The notes under the pieces: generated by a model
What the model was told of the DNA's origin: nothing
The model's input: the letters and a program-made list of their open reading frames with translations, nothing else
Databases searched by the model: none
Program-made: the position numbers and the translations under genes
Source: Echinarachnius parma
Taxonomy: Eukaryota > Echinodermata > Echinoidea > Clypeasteroida > Echinarachniidae
DNA: 64,000 nucleotides
Reading direction: 5' to 3'
Assembly (NCBI GenBank): GCA_037951105.1
Contig: JBAMJV010008203.1
Location: 1-64,000 of the forward strand
Shown: positions 46,138 through 57,483 of the stretch, in pieces
Layout: every line of letters begins with the position of its first letter
How positions within the stretch are numbered: the stretch's first letter is position 1

Positions 46138-47011
46138 CAATAAATCATAAATATCTGCATAAATAGGGCGGCATTGTCAAATGAAAACCCGTTTCATTAT
46201 TCTGCCCATATAAGCAAAACAACAAGGTAAAAGGGATGTGAACGCTCCAAGAAGTTGGCTGAATTTGACAGAGTTGATGGATCACTGTAACAACATTTCG
46301 AGGACAGAGCGCACCCACTCTCACTGCAAACCAAGCTGACGCTCACCCCCCCCCCCCCCCCCCCCCCCCCCCACACACATTTATTTATTTCTGTTTTATT
46401 ATTGGGGCACTCCTTATGATTTTTATTTGTATTTTTTACACAGATTTTCCCCTAAAGATTTGTACCCCCCCCCCCCCCCCCCTCCTCAACCATTAACCAA
46501 CGAACTCAATCGGATAAAGGAAATTAAACTTCGAACGACAGTTTCAAATCTTCAGCTCAATTCTGCGACTTCAAATGCCCGCTTAAAAATATGAATACAA
46601 AGTTTACGAAACTACATGGTCATTGACGTGAAATTTTCCAAACCCATGGCGAAATACTCCTGTATTAGCATCAAAGGGTCCCCAAAACATGTAGTTTATA
46701 AATTTTTAAAATACCAAAAATACTTTTTTTCACGAAACTTTCTCTTTTGTAGGATCATAATAATTATATTGTTAACCATAGAGTGGATTTTGTCAATACC
46801 CATCGCATAGCCGATGAGTTATCATGAGTTATACAGGTTGATGATTCGTAGCGCACGGATTATTGAACCAGTTGCCCACTGTTCTGTGACCACGGGCGTA
46901 GACATGTCATTGATACCCATCCAACTGGGGGGGGGGGGGGGGGGGGGGTGATCTATTCCTTCATCCCCCCCCCCCCCCCCCCATGATGAATGGGTATTCC
47001 CGATAATCGTT
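46138..47011. other. No gene; cluster of poly-C/poly-G runs
   Basis: C-runs at 46346-46372, 46465-46482 and 46966-46982, and a G-run at 46927-46948. No coding domain. Confidence 0.6.
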
Positions 47012-47227
47012 ATGCCCGGCGCAGACAGAGCCGACTCGACTGGTTGTCATTCCGATCGGCTCAGTTTTCAGTGCCTCGCGACACACATTTTGCCAGTCGA
47101 GAGACAGTCGGATGCCAGTTGGGGCCGATTCAACACGATAAATCTGCTCCGACCGACCGGGCCCAACTCTAGCCTAATAAAAACCAGTCGGATCGGATCG
47201 AGTCGGCTCTGTCTGCGCCGGGCTTTA
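47012..47227. mobile_element. GCCCGGCGCAGACAGAGCC palindromic MITE, copy 3
   Basis: Perfect inverted ends GCCCGGCGCAGACAGAGCC and GGCTCTGTCTGCGCCGGGC, with about 215 bp in total. Inner arms GACTCGACTGG and CCAGTCGGATCG also pair approximately. Related to 30370-30660. Confidence 0.88.
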
Positions 47228-47420
47228 GAGCTATAATCGCACGAAGCCGTCTAAAGAAAGTTGTATGCGCATTTCCACTTTGATGATACGCACTAAAGTC
47301 ATGCTATCAAACTGTTCATAAATATTGTACAATGTCTCGAAGTTAAATGTTGTTCACATATTGTTTAGAATATCACTTGACGAGATTTTTGAAAATAAAA
47401 ATACTAATCGTGTCTGCCAG

Positions 47421-47496
47421 TTCTTTGTCCATTCTGCCGCCATCAAGCCAACACAGGATCAAGGTCATTTGCTTGCGGAACACCTCCAATATGAAT
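47421..47496 (+). other. Weak candidate exon
   Basis: A 76-bp open stretch lies between GTCTGCCAG and GAAT before GTAAGT, encoding roughly FFVHSAAIKPTQDQGHLLAE. It lies 3 kb upstream of the methyltransferase exons and could be one of its missing 5' exons, but its product does not resemble the known N-terminus. This may be chance. Confidence 0.2.
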
Positions 47497-48357
47497 GTAA
47501 GTATTTTGTAACGGCGTAACATTTGGAGTTAGAAGATCAGAGTTAACGATCATTGATTAGTTTGTTTATTCGTTTATTTATTTATGAATGTATTAATTTA
47601 TTCTAATCTATTTGTTATTTTTTTCTCAGATATCTATTATGTGTATAATTACCATGTATATGTAAGTTATTTATGCAGTCATCTTAAAAACACAGGAATG
47701 TCCAATTCAGTGCCATGATAAATGCTTGCTTTACAAGGGGGTCCTGTATTAGTTGGACATTAGAGTAGTATACAGTTTATACACAACATAAACGTTGGGT
47801 GCGTACACTCCCCCCCCCCCCCCCCCCCCCCTCCCCATTTCAGAAAGGTCCATTTTTGTGTCGGTCTCGGCCATATAAACCAATGGGTTTCAGGTAACGA
47901 TCAATCTTGTTGACGACTCCACTCCCCCTGAAAAATCCTGGCTACGGGCCTGAAGTGTGATAAAAACACATCACAATTAAAACCAAGAGAGGTTCTTCAG
48001 AGGTACGATCAATTCAAAAGAAATGTTGTTTTATATAAAAATAAAATCGAGTGGCTTTTGTTATTGCGATATCATGATGAAAAACTGGTATTTAATCCCG
48101 AGTTAGTGATTTTTATATATGTGTTATATAGGTGATATCGAACTAAACAGTGGTACTGATGAAGTTTGTTTGCATCAGAAGAGAATTAATGAGCATTATC
48201 TATTCAGTTTTTGGTTTCGGCAGGTATTAATAATTCGACAAAAAACTGGTATATCGAGTACAATAGACTGCGATCCTTTATAAACTAGGGGGAAGCCCCA
48301 GATTACAGAGATATCGTGGGGAAAGGATGTGCAGCAAACTTATCTACCATGACATTA
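47497..48357. other. No gene recognised
   Basis: A C-run lies at 47810-47831. Otherwise A/T-rich unassigned sequence. Confidence 0.5.
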
Positions 48358-48906
48358 TTAAAGGAGTAGTTTAGTTTTGGTAGAGAGGGCGCTGCACATC
48401 ACAATTTTTTTGTGAGGTAATGAAAAACTGAGTGTCGAATTTGAGAGAACATGCAATTTTAATGGCAGAATAAACTTTATTTGGTCAAAATCGACCCAGA
48501 AACGCTGAAATATCAATAAATATATCTGATCTTATAATTATTTGGGGCCCAAATAATTAGATGATTTTTTGAAAAAAATTAAAAAAAAATGCTTGCACTT
48601 TTCAAAAATTTTCAAAAGCGTTTTTTAAATAGTTGTTGATGATCTCTCTATTTAATCATTATATTAATAACACATCGCATGCAATATTTTGTATGAAAAA
48701 ATGGTTGAAACAAATGCCTTATAAAAAAAGCGCCCTCTTGTGTTTTAATGGCTCTTTTTGAATGATAACAGGCTTTTTACTTATTCGTTTGTAATTTTGT
48801 ATACTCTTTCGAGCATGGTGGAGTTATAACTATAAGTTTATAATGTTACTGTGCAGGTTTTGGCTTACTAAAGTTCAGCCTTACCAAAACTAAACTACCC
48901 CTTTAA
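48358..48906 (-). mobile_element. TTAA-flanked MITE, copy 8
   Basis: A full-length copy in reverse orientation, flanked by TTAA at both ends. Confidence 0.88.
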
Positions 48907-49412
48907 TATGTAAGTGTATTCTTTTTTTCAATTGGCTGCCATTGGAAGTGAGTGCGTGAGGAAGCCATTTAAGTGAGTAGAGAAGCCATATAAGTGAGTG
49001 AGAAGCCTTATAGAATACTGACTTTGCATTATAGTCAATATTCAAAACATTCTACCCGTGAGCCCCGGATAGTAATTAACGATAGTCTATAGAAATATGA
49101 GAGTGTATTACAATTGTTTCAAATGTTCAATCTTTATATAACGTGCATTTGAGCCGTACGATTGTATTAACTACTTCATAATCCATACATGACATGACTA
49201 ATAAATATTTTGTTCAATAATTAAAACATATAATTATAACCAATTGGCACGTTGATTGGTCCAGCCAAATGACATTTTAACGATTAGTTTAACTAACGTA
49301 TCTTTATTAAAAGATCGGAGCAAACAAAAATACATTCCACTGCTTATATTTTAGCATGTGGAATCAAATTGATTTATTTTGTGGTTCTGTTTGTTTCTAC
49401 TTGAAAAACATG

Positions 49413-49964
49413 TTAAAGGGGTAGTTCAGTTTTGGTAAGGCTGAGCTTTAGTAACCAAAACCTGCACAATAACATTGCGAACTAATAGTTATAACTCCAC
49501 CATGCTCGAAAGGTATAGAAAATTACAAACGACTAAGTAAACAGCCTGTTATCATTCAAAAAAGAGCCATTAAAAACACAAGAGGGCGCTCTCTAAAAAA
49601 GCATGGTTTCAACCATTTTTTCATACAAAATTATGCACGTGATGTTTTGTTGAAATAATGATTAAATAGAGAGATCATCAACAACTATTTTTAAAACCTC
49701 TTTTGAATTTTTTTTTTTAAAGTGTAAGCATTTTAATTTTTTTTTTGTTAATCATCGAATATATCTGGGCCCTAGATTTATTACCGATCTGATATTTGTA
49801 TTGATTTTGCAGCCGTTTTTCTGAACCGATTATTGATCAAATAAAGTTTATTCTGCCATTAAAATTGTATGCTCTTTCAGATTTTACACTCAGTTTTCAT
49901 TATCTCACACAAAAAAATTATTTCGTGCAGCGCCCTCTCTACCAAAACTGAACTATCCCTTTAA
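49413..49964 (+). mobile_element. TTAA-flanked MITE, copy 9
   Basis: A full-length copy from TTAAAGGGGTAGTTCAG to CTATCCCTTTAA, about 0.6 kb upstream of the first visible methyltransferase exon. Confidence 0.88.
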
Positions 49965-50119
49965 AACATGATAGTACTTATTTTCTAGTCAAGAATGAGG
50001 TTGTCCGCACGACCTTTGACCCTTTGGGGATATTAGCGAGCGCGTACGCGTTCGCAATCTTTCCTGATTATTATTTTTTTTGGTGACTTTTAATTTTTAT
50101 AGGTACTGAAAAATATCAT

Positions 50120-50380
50120 GGTATATAGATAATAATAATTGTAACAGGGGTGCCACACAGCAGGGTTCCTGTCGGGGTACCAAGAGGGCAGAGCCCAGCC
50201 CCTGGAAATTACATAATGTTTGTTTACCAGAGACACTAATATGGTTCTTTTTAAAGCGCATCGTGGCGAGAGCCTTCAAGTCCCAACTGAGTTGGGGTCC
50301 AGAGTCCCACCATCTGACCACCATCTAGCCCCTACCGGACGGGCCATGAGCGGTGTACCAGAGAGGTACCCTAGATCCAT
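50120..50380. other. GC-rich unassigned block
   Basis: Noticeably more GC-rich than its surroundings, with GGGGTACCAAGAGGGC, CCAGCCCCTGGAA and GGTACCCTAGATCC. It could be part of a retroposon or an unrecognised exon. No domain was identified. Confidence 0.35.
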
Positions 50381-50559
50381 TATGGTGTTGTTGTTGTTGT
50401 GTGTGGTTTTTTTTTTTTGGGGGGGGGGGGGGTTGTTTTAGTGCCCACGTCGAGCGCTTCTTTTAATTGCAATCAGTCACTAACTGCATTTAGGAAGTCA
50501 TCAGCGTAATCACCTTAATCAATACTTTGTTTCTATCAAATTGTATCTGCACTTTCCAG

Positions 50560-50716
50560 ATTCCGGCAGACCAGACTCCGTACGAAGATGACGACGGCCG
50601 TGCAGACGTTGGGCATACAACACGTGAGATCTGCCTCGTACTACTCGTGGCTTCTTCACCAACTCCAGCGGATGAACTGTCGCAGGATACTCGATGTGGG
50701 TGGGATGTGGCACTGG
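50560..50716 (+). CDS. Glycine N-methyltransferase-like, first visible exon, two frame breaks
   Basis: The exon encodes the N-terminal helix region and the start of the SAM-binding fold. It begins after CACTTTCCAG in phase 0 with IPADQTPYEDDDGRADV, matching the IPDQYADG-RVW segment of the family. The frame then changes near 50610-50612 to GIQHVRSASYYSWLLHQLQ and RMNCRRILDVG. It changes again near 50699-50705 before CGTG (motif I of SAM-dependent methyltransferases). It ends at ACTGG before GTAGGA in phase 2. Both breaks sit in G-rich runs (GTTGGG, GTGGGTGGGA). Conservation beyond each break argues for sequencing or assembly indels, though pseudogenisation is possible. About 20 N-terminal residues, including the start codon, must lie in an unseen upstream exon. 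Confidence 0.8.
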
Positions 50717-51119
50717 GTAGGAAAACATTTCTCAACAGTACTTCAAGCGTTAGATTAGTGGGACAGATATCTGATTGTTCGGTTGATGGAACAAGTGTAT
50801 CTCTTTCGGCACAAACCTTCTTTGAGTGGCCCCTGCATTTGAGTACATTTTGCCACGTGAAGATATAAGATGGCCGCCGTTTTCTTAGATGATATTACCT
50901 TGAGAAAACATTAATCACGTTAATAGCACACAATCATGTAATTTCAACATTACAAATTGGGGCAAAATCATATTATTTTCGGACAAACTCGTGTCATGTC
51001 AGGGCAAAAGCGGGCAAAATGTCGGGCAAAAGCATATCATTATACGAACTTGCGGCAAGGAAGCATGCAATGGAAATAGACTAAAGTATATATTGACCGT
51101 GAATGTTCTTCTAATACAG

Positions 51120-51247
51120 GGGCGACTCTATCTTCCTGCTGGACCAGGGCATGGAGGTCGTGAGCTGTGACTTCGCGGAGGGAATGCTCAAGCACGCCAG
51201 GGCTGTACGAAATCACAGGAGCGCAGAAACACACATAGCAAACTGGG
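51120..51247 (+). CDS. Glycine N-methyltransferase-like, exon with SAM motif
   Basis: The exon starts after TAATACAG and completes the glycine of the CGTG motif, giving CGTGGDSIFLLDQGMEVVSC and then DFAEGMLKHARAVRNH. The acidic residue in the SCDF segment corresponds to the one that binds the SAM ribose in this fold. It ends at AACTGGG before GTAAGT with one base of the next codon, in phase with the following exon. The frame is intact. Confidence 0.88.
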
Positions 51248-51351
51248 GTAAGTCAGGGACGAAATGGCTATAATTTCATGGACCTCTTATTTCACTTCGT
51301 TCCCCTTTATTTCATCAATTTTTCTAGAATTGTTAACATACCTTGTTGGAA

Positions 51352-51650
51352 GCGGTATGGTGTAGTGGATTTGAGCTCTCGTCTTCTAATTATTAGGGTC
51401 GTGGGTTCAAGTCCCCCTACATATCTGGCATATTTTTCTTTCCATCAAGACACTTAATTAATCCACATTGCTGTTCTCTACCCAGATGTATAAATGGGTA
51501 CTCGATATGAACTGAGAGTGTGTGTGTGTAGCTTGTTGGCATTTATAAAGTAGTACTGGCTGGGATTCTCCCCAGGGAGTGGAGAGAGTACACCTTAAGT
51601 GTTGTATAGATTGTGGCTGTGTATCCGGTGACCGAAGTAATAACATTAGT
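51352..51650 (+). mobile_element. tRNA-headed SINE, copy B
   Basis: The head has GGTATGGTGTAGTGG and GTGGGTTCAAGTCCCC boxes. The body has GATGTATAAATGGGTACTCG and CTCCCCAGGGAGTGG, and the tail GTGACCGAAGTAATAAC. The head differs from copy A, suggesting a different or rearranged tRNA origin on a shared body. Confidence 0.8.
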
Positions 51651-51731
51651 CGCAGTGCCCTCTGGGTCAACAATTCAAAAGCAATGAGGTGGCTAACCTG
51701 GGTAGAGAAAACGTATTATTGTCATTATACG

Positions 51732-51775
51732 TGGTGGTGGTGGTGGTGGTGGTGGTGGTGGTGGTGGTGGTGGTG

Positions 51776-51871
<96 letters not shown>
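51732..51871. repeat. (GGT)n joined to (AGT)n
   Basis: About 18 GGT units run straight into about 28 AGT units. Confidence 0.97.
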
Positions 51872-51872
<1 letters not shown>

Positions 51873-52049
51873 ATGTTGGTCATATTTGGATGTCCGGGAT
51901 TCTGCTTCACAAAGATATAATGTTTTGTAGCGAAGAATACTTTGTGAAATTGTTATCGGTTCATGGGTATGTGGTCATAGCAAACCGGTCATAAGGCACC
52001 CCCAAAATGACGCATGATGTTCAAGGTTAGATACATTCTCCCCTCGCAG

Positions 52050-52300
52050 AAATCCACCAAGCTAACTGGCTCACCTTGCAGGAAGACCTCCCAGACGTTG
52101 GAGATTTCGACGCCGTCATCTGTCTCGGAGGTTCAATATGTTCTCTCATTGACTCGCTGCCTCAACTCGAGCTTTACAGGAGGTGTCTGGAGAACTTCCG
52201 ATCGATGCTGAAGCCAGACGGACTACTTCTCATAGACCACAGGAACATGGATTCCGTCATCAACAGGGGCGTAGCTATCAACAGAAACGTCTACTTCAAG
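52050..52300 (+). CDS. Glycine N-methyltransferase-like, catalytic-core exon
   Basis: The exon starts after CCCTCGCAG with two bases that complete a glutamate codon. It encodes IHQANWLTLQEDLPDVGDFD, AVICLGGSICSL, a SLPQLELYRRCLENF segment, RSMLKPDGLLLIDHRN, and NRNVYFK. The LIDHRN motif contains the arginine that binds the glycine carboxylate in characterised GNMT proteins. ANWLTL and FDAVICLG-S are near-identical to the family. It ends at TTCAAG before GTATTA in phase 0. GNMT transfers a methyl group from SAM to glycine, giving sarcosine, as a cytosolic tetramer. The frame is intact. Confidence 0.92.
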
Positions 52301-53781
52301 GTATTATTATACATCTACAATGTATGATGCGGTTAAAGGTCACTATTTGTATATGAAAATACGGGTGCGGTTCGTTATTCCGAAGGTTCGTTATTCCGAA
52401 GGTTCGTTATTCCGAAGGTTCGTTATTCCGAACACGCAAATTTCTTATACCTGAGTGTTCGTTAATCCGAAAATGAAATAGGGTTCGTTAATCCGAACAT
52501 TTGTTGCATTATTCCGAAGGTTCGTTATTCCGAAGGTTCGTTATTCCGAAGGTTCGTTATTCCGAAGGTTCGTTATTCCGAAGGTTCGTTATTCCGAAGG
52601 TTCGCTATTCCTAAAATGAAATCGGGTTCGTTATTCCGAAGGTTCGTTATTCCGAAGGTCCGTTATTCCGAAGGTTCGTTATTCCGAAGGTTCGTTATTC
52701 CGAAGGTTCGTTATTCCGAAGGTTCGTTATTCCGAAGGTTCGTTATTCCGAAGGTTCGTTATTCCGAAGGTTCGCTATTCCTAAAATGAAATCGGGTTCG
52801 TTATTCCGAAGGTTCGTTATTCCGAAGGTCCGTTATTCCGAGGGTTCGTTATTCCGAAGGTTCGCTATTCCTAAAATGAAATCGGGTTCGTTAATCCGAA
52901 AATGAATTTGTGTTTGTTATAATGCTATAATTTCATATAAAGAGATAAAATAAACGTAAATGTTTGATTGGTCTGGCCAAGGGAGGGAAAGGGGGAGGGG
53001 TATGCTTAATGCAGGCTGTAAATAAATAAACAAAACACAAACTATAGTATTATAACAAGCCCGATTTAATTTTCGGAATAACGAACCCGATTTTATTTTC
53101 GGATCAACGAACCTTCGGAATAACGAACCTTCGGAATAACGAACCTTCGGAATAACGAACCTTCGGAATAACGAACCTTCGGAATAACGAACCTTCGGAA
53201 TAACGAACCTTCGGAATAACGAACCTTCGGAATAACTGAACCTTCGGAATAACGAACCTTCGGAATAACGGACTGTAACCGAAAATACAGCAAGATGACA
53301 GAGTAAAGAAACTTGGTGATAAAAGAACGTTGGAGACAGAAGGCACATTTGATCATCTACATAATATAGACAAAGTGATAGCTGTTTGATAATCTAAATC
53401 GATTGCCTTGTGTCTGAGGTGTTATTGGATTATTTCAAGAGCTTTCGTTCAGGCCTACAAGTTACAAGATTTGTTTTCCCACCTGGTTTGGTGGATGCAA
53501 ATGTGTTACACTCCCTTTCAATATGTCGCCATTTCAATCGCTCGCTAACAGGAACGCACCGGCAAAATATTTTGACAGTCGTTAAATATTTTCAAAAAAT
53601 GCAAACATTATTGGACATCCGTCGGGGTTTCCGAAATGTAACACCGTCTTGTATGTGCGTTTTCATTAACGGTAAGCTTGTATACTCATGATATTACGGT
53701 ATTATCATTATTAACGAAACTTGTCATAATTATGTTGCCATTACGATTCAAATTGGTGGCAATTCAACCGTCCTCTTCCAG
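52301..53781. other. Methyltransferase intron
   Basis: It holds the mirrored 16-bp array (52370-53278). A 93-codon open frame at 53410-53691 has no recognised domain. Confidence 0.8.
52370..53278. repeat. Mirrored array of a 16-bp repeat
   Basis: The unit GGTTCGTTATTCCGAA repeats about 25-30 times on the + strand (52370-52900), then about 12 times as its inverse (53070-53278). A longer period is visible: blocks begin with AAAATGAAATCGG at about 52612, 52784 and 52871. The middle (52905-53065) is unique and A/T-rich. Confidence 0.93.
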
Positions 53782-53945
53782 GAGAATACGATCCATAAGA
53801 TCGAGGGTGAGATGGTGAAGGGGAAGGGAGGCGGGGAGCCTGACGTACTCAACTTCACCTTCCACATGCTGGTGCCTCAGAACGACAACAAGGTCATCAA
53901 CCGAGAACAGCGAGAAGACGTTCCCAACAACAAACAAATCAGCAA
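53782..53945 (+). CDS. Glycine N-methyltransferase-like, fourth visible exon
   Basis: After CTCTTCCAG the exon encodes ENTIHKIEGEMVKGKG, then PDVLNFTFHMLVPQNDN and a lysine-, asparagine-rich stretch ending in QISK. It corresponds to the beta-strand region after the YYK segment, which in GNMT reads TLDYTVQV. It ends in phase 2 before GTAATA. Similarity is weaker than in the core, and the region DNKVINREQREDVPNNKQ is divergent. The exon boundary is supported by phase agreement with the last exon. If the intron were retained, a TAA stop would follow directly. Confidence 0.75.
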
Positions 53946-54215
53946 GTAATAATATGATGTTTACTTTCTCTTGTTAATGGAAGGACGTGCTATGACTTGC
54001 TATGCTCTTTCAAACATGTCTTTGGTTCTGCAATTTAATTCATTTAATTTCAATTAAAACAAATTTATATTGACTTACAATCCTCACAATGGTTACAGAT
54101 AATAATAGGCGTGTATTTACAAAGAAAATGGGAATAAAATAATGTATGAGGTATATAATTATTTATATCTTGATTAGGAATGTTGCTTGTTGCGGGTCAT
54201 TCTTCCTGCAGCCAT

Positions 54216-55825
54216 GGGCGTCAACAGGCGGGGGACGGGGGGACATGCCCCCCCCCCCCCCCCTACACTTTTTCATATATGCCCTATTTCCCGGGGCAAG
54301 TGAAAATTGATAGTGGGCAATTAATAATTCTTAAAAGGTCTAGTTTGGTTGCCCGATTGAGCAACTAAGAGGGAAAATGGTATTTTTGCTGGTGTAAAGT
54401 TAAATCTCTTCACTAGGAGAGCAGAAACACTGGCGACACAATATTTCACCGATTCTGCCGAGATAGTGGTTTTGACCCCACAATGTTACCAGCAATTTTA
54501 ATCCTGCCAATATTTATAAGGCTATTGTAAGCTATATTTTTGAAGAAATGTAACATGAACATCTTGATGGTATTCAATTTCCTTAGAAATGGCAGAAAAG
54601 TATTCATGTGATCAACATCATTATAACAGGTATCCTTATAGTTGCTGGTACCATAAATATATTTGACAGTAAACAAAATGCTTATGATGTGCGTCACTGG
54701 TAAAAATTTGATGGTAAATCAGGGAAGCAATAACTTTTATTTTGGGGGGGCAACTTATGAGACTTCTTGCTTTGAACTAGCACTTTACAATTTGTTTTGC
54801 ATTGAACTCTGAAAATATAATATCATGGCTCAGATGTCATGGGGGCTCTGTTGAGGCATTTGGAGGCCAAATCTCCAAGCCATCGGGAAAAAGAGTTAAT
54901 TTCTCCTGTTGGCATAGTTGTGTATAGATCTATGTGATTAATTTGTAAATGATGCTTTATATTGCAGGCTTGCAGCAAACTAACGTACAAAGCAAAATTG
55001 ACATTCTGGCGGCATAATTTGATTGCCTTGGTTGCCTCTGGATTTTAGTGATGTATTTGTACAAAATGGTCACATACTATGTGTACATGTACAGCATGAC
55101 AGATCACTGCTGAATGAAGAAAGTGAATTTAACAAACTGGCAGCATGATTTGATTGCCTTGGTTGCAACAGAGTTTAGTGATGAGTTTGTACAAAATGGT
55201 CACATATCTATTTCCATGTGTCCATGTACAGAAGGACCGGTCTCACTGCTGCTAATTTGTACAATCTGTTGGACAGAGACCATGTTTTAGTCACTGGCAC
55301 TTGCCCTATTGCCCAGGGCAAGTAAAATGTATGTCGGACAAGTCAAATTTTAATAAAGTTTAATAAATGGTCTAGTTTGGTTGCCCAAACGGGCAACTGT
55401 TCAAGTACAAGAGAAAATTAAATTCCTTATGTATACATCTCATTTAAATACAAGAGAGAAATTTGCCAAGCAGATCGAGCTACCTAGCAAAATTCACGTT
55501 GCTTTTTATGGACAAGTACATTTTCTGTTTGGGCAAGTAAATTTGAAAAATTATCGATTTAACTTGCCGAACGGGCAAGTAGAAAGAAATGTTGGTGTGC
55601 AGGCTTGTTGATAATTATAAGCCTTTGTATGTTTGATTCCGTAGAATGCACTACAAATCATGTAAAACTTCTGTCTCCGGTATGCACCAAATCGCACAAT
55701 TTCAAGCCAAAAAATGAAAAAGCTTCATACCGTGAAAGGGGGACACCCCCTCCCACACCCTCCCCCGCTCGGGCGCTTCGCACCCTCGCAATGTCCCCCT
55801 CACTTTAGAGAGGCTGTTGACGCCC
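54216..55825. mobile_element. Element with GGGCGTCAACAG inverted ends
   Basis: The left end reads GGGCGTCAACAG with GGGGGGACATG nearby, and the right end ATGTCCCCCTCAC with CTGTTGACGCCC. Inside, GGTCTAGTTTGGTTGCCC occurs twice (54338 and 55369). A ~90-bp segment containing TTTGATTGCCTTGGTTGC is directly duplicated (55015 and 55147). No ORF. Confidence 0.72.
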
Positions 55826-56110
55826 TTGCCTGCAAGCATCGATACATGTCTCTGAGACAAGACAAAAACAACTCATATTACCCAAGTCCTAGAGGAAATC
55901 ACTTTTATATTCCGGACTCATTTCAAAATTAATTCGATCCTCGTATTCAGCGCCTTTCACTGTTTCGCACCGAGCTATCTAAATTCTTATAAACTTCATC
56001 AAGTTCTCTTAATTACATCTTCATGCAGCAATTCCAGCATGTTCCTCCCCCAAATAAAATATATAGAACACCCATTTTCCTATATCACCCCACTTTCTGG
56101 AACTTACTTT

Positions 56111-56685
56111 TTAAAGGGATAGTTGAGTTCTGGTAGATAGAGTACAATTTTTAGTCAAACTGAATTTTAGTAACCAAAACCTGCACTATTACATTACAAA
56201 CTAATAGTTATAACTCCACCATGCTCAAAAGGAATACAAAAATTACAAACGACTAAGTAGAAAGCCTGTTCTCATTCAAAAAGAGCTGTTAAAACTAAAG
56301 AGGGCGCTTTCAAAAAACGCATTTGTTTAAACCATTTTAAATTCAATATTGTGCATGTGATGTTTTGTTGAAAGAGTGATTAGATAGAGAGATAATCAAC
56401 AACTATCTAAAAACCTCTTTTGAAAATTTTTGAAAAGAGGAAGCATTTTAAAACGAATTTTAACGGCCGGTTCAAAATTATCGAATACTTGTGGGGCCCA
56501 CATTTATTACAAATGGTTATGTTTATGGATATTTTAGCCGTTTCTGGACCGATTTTGTTCAAATAAAGTTTATTCTGCCATTAAAATTGTATGCTCTTTC
56601 AAACTTGACACTCAGTTTTTCATTATCTCACCAAAAAATTATTTTGTGTAGCGCCCTCTATACCAAAACTCAACTATCCCTTTAA
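56111..56685 (+). mobile_element. TTAA MITE, variant subfamily copy 10
   Basis: It begins TTAAAGGGATAGTTGAG and ends CTCAACTATCCCTTTAA. It shares the variant changes with 29057-29625. Confidence 0.87.
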
Positions 56686-56972
56686 ATACTCAACCTGATG
56701 CGCGTAACAGATGAATTTTTTTCAAATGTGAGAGGAACTTCAAAATCAATTCAGAAGATAAAGGAAATGAGCCTCAGACTTAGAAAATAATATATCATTT
56801 GTTTTGTTTATATTTCACTTTCGAATTTCTCCTATGATGTGTAAGCTATCACTGTGGTTTATTGAATGCTTTACCGTGTTGTGTGGGGCCTACACGATGA
56901 GAGGTGATACACTAATGGCTCATTATAGCTCACAAGAGCTCGACAACAAAATGACAGAATAACTAACTAATG

Positions 56973-57319
56973 TTATAGAATGGGTTGATAAATCCCTGCA
57001 ATCTGATTGGTTGAGAGCAAAATTTGTGCAGACAATTAATTGTACTGGATGCATGAAAAGTCATGCGTCCGGTAAAAAAATCATGCGTCCGGTAAAAATT
57101 GCATGCGTCCGGTAAAAATTTCATGCGTCCGGTAAAAAATTTCATGCGTCCGGTAAAAAAATCATGCGTCCGGTAAAAAATGTCATGCGTCCGGTAAAAA
57201 ATTTCATGCGTCCGGTAAAAAATTTCATGCGTCCGGTAAAATTATTTCATGCATCCGGTAATTTTTCTAATTTTTAATTTTTTGACTTTTTGGGGGGCGT
57301 AGCAATGCCCATTCTATAA
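56973..57319. mobile_element. TA-flanked element containing a 19-20-bp tandem array
   Basis: The ends ATAGAATGGG and CCCATTCTAT are inverted. The core (57059-57260) is about ten tandem units of CATGCGTCCGGTAAAAAAT with variable A and T numbers. Confidence 0.8.
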
Positions 57320-57323
57320 AACA

Positions 57324-57483
57324 GATGATGCGCAAGTTTATTTCGTGGGTCGGTGGAATTGTTTGCACGCGGTAACTATGGAAACTAGTCTAAACCCACT
57401 CGGCTTCGCCTCGTGGGTTTAACAGTTCCATAGTTACCTTGTGCAAACAATTCCTACCGACCCACTCATACCTACGCATCATT
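57324..57483. mobile_element. Foldback MITE
   Basis: Inverted arms: GATGATGCG ... GTGGGTCGGTGGAATTG and CAATTCCTACCGACCCAC ... CGCATCAT, with GGTAACTATGGAA inverted inside. The loop itself contains CCCACTCGGCTTCGCCTCGTGGG, a further hairpin. Confidence 0.88.

Larger units (their letters stand above)
51248..52049. other. Methyltransferase intron with SINE and microsatellites
   Basis: It contains the SINE copy B (51352-51650), a GGT array and an AGT array (51732-51871). Confidence 0.8.

Noticed and set aside
46138-47011. G/C-run pairs as transposon ends
   Set aside because: Homopolymer runs alone cannot establish inverted termini, and no additional paired sequence was found here.
52370-53278. 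CRISPR-like array (short direct repeats)
   Set aside because: The repeats are adjacent, without unique spacers, and lie in an intron of animal DNA. They are a satellite.
52917-53356. Overlapping minus-strand frames with repeated VIPKVRYSEGSLFRRF peptides
   Set aside because: These are shadows of the 16-bp GGTTCGTTATTCCGAA array in all three frames.
53410-53691. 93-codon open frame in the methyltransferase intron
   Set aside because: No domain, no splice support and no similarity I can recognise.
57059-57260. CRISPR-like array of ~20-bp units
   Set aside because: There are no spacers; the units differ only in A/T-run length.
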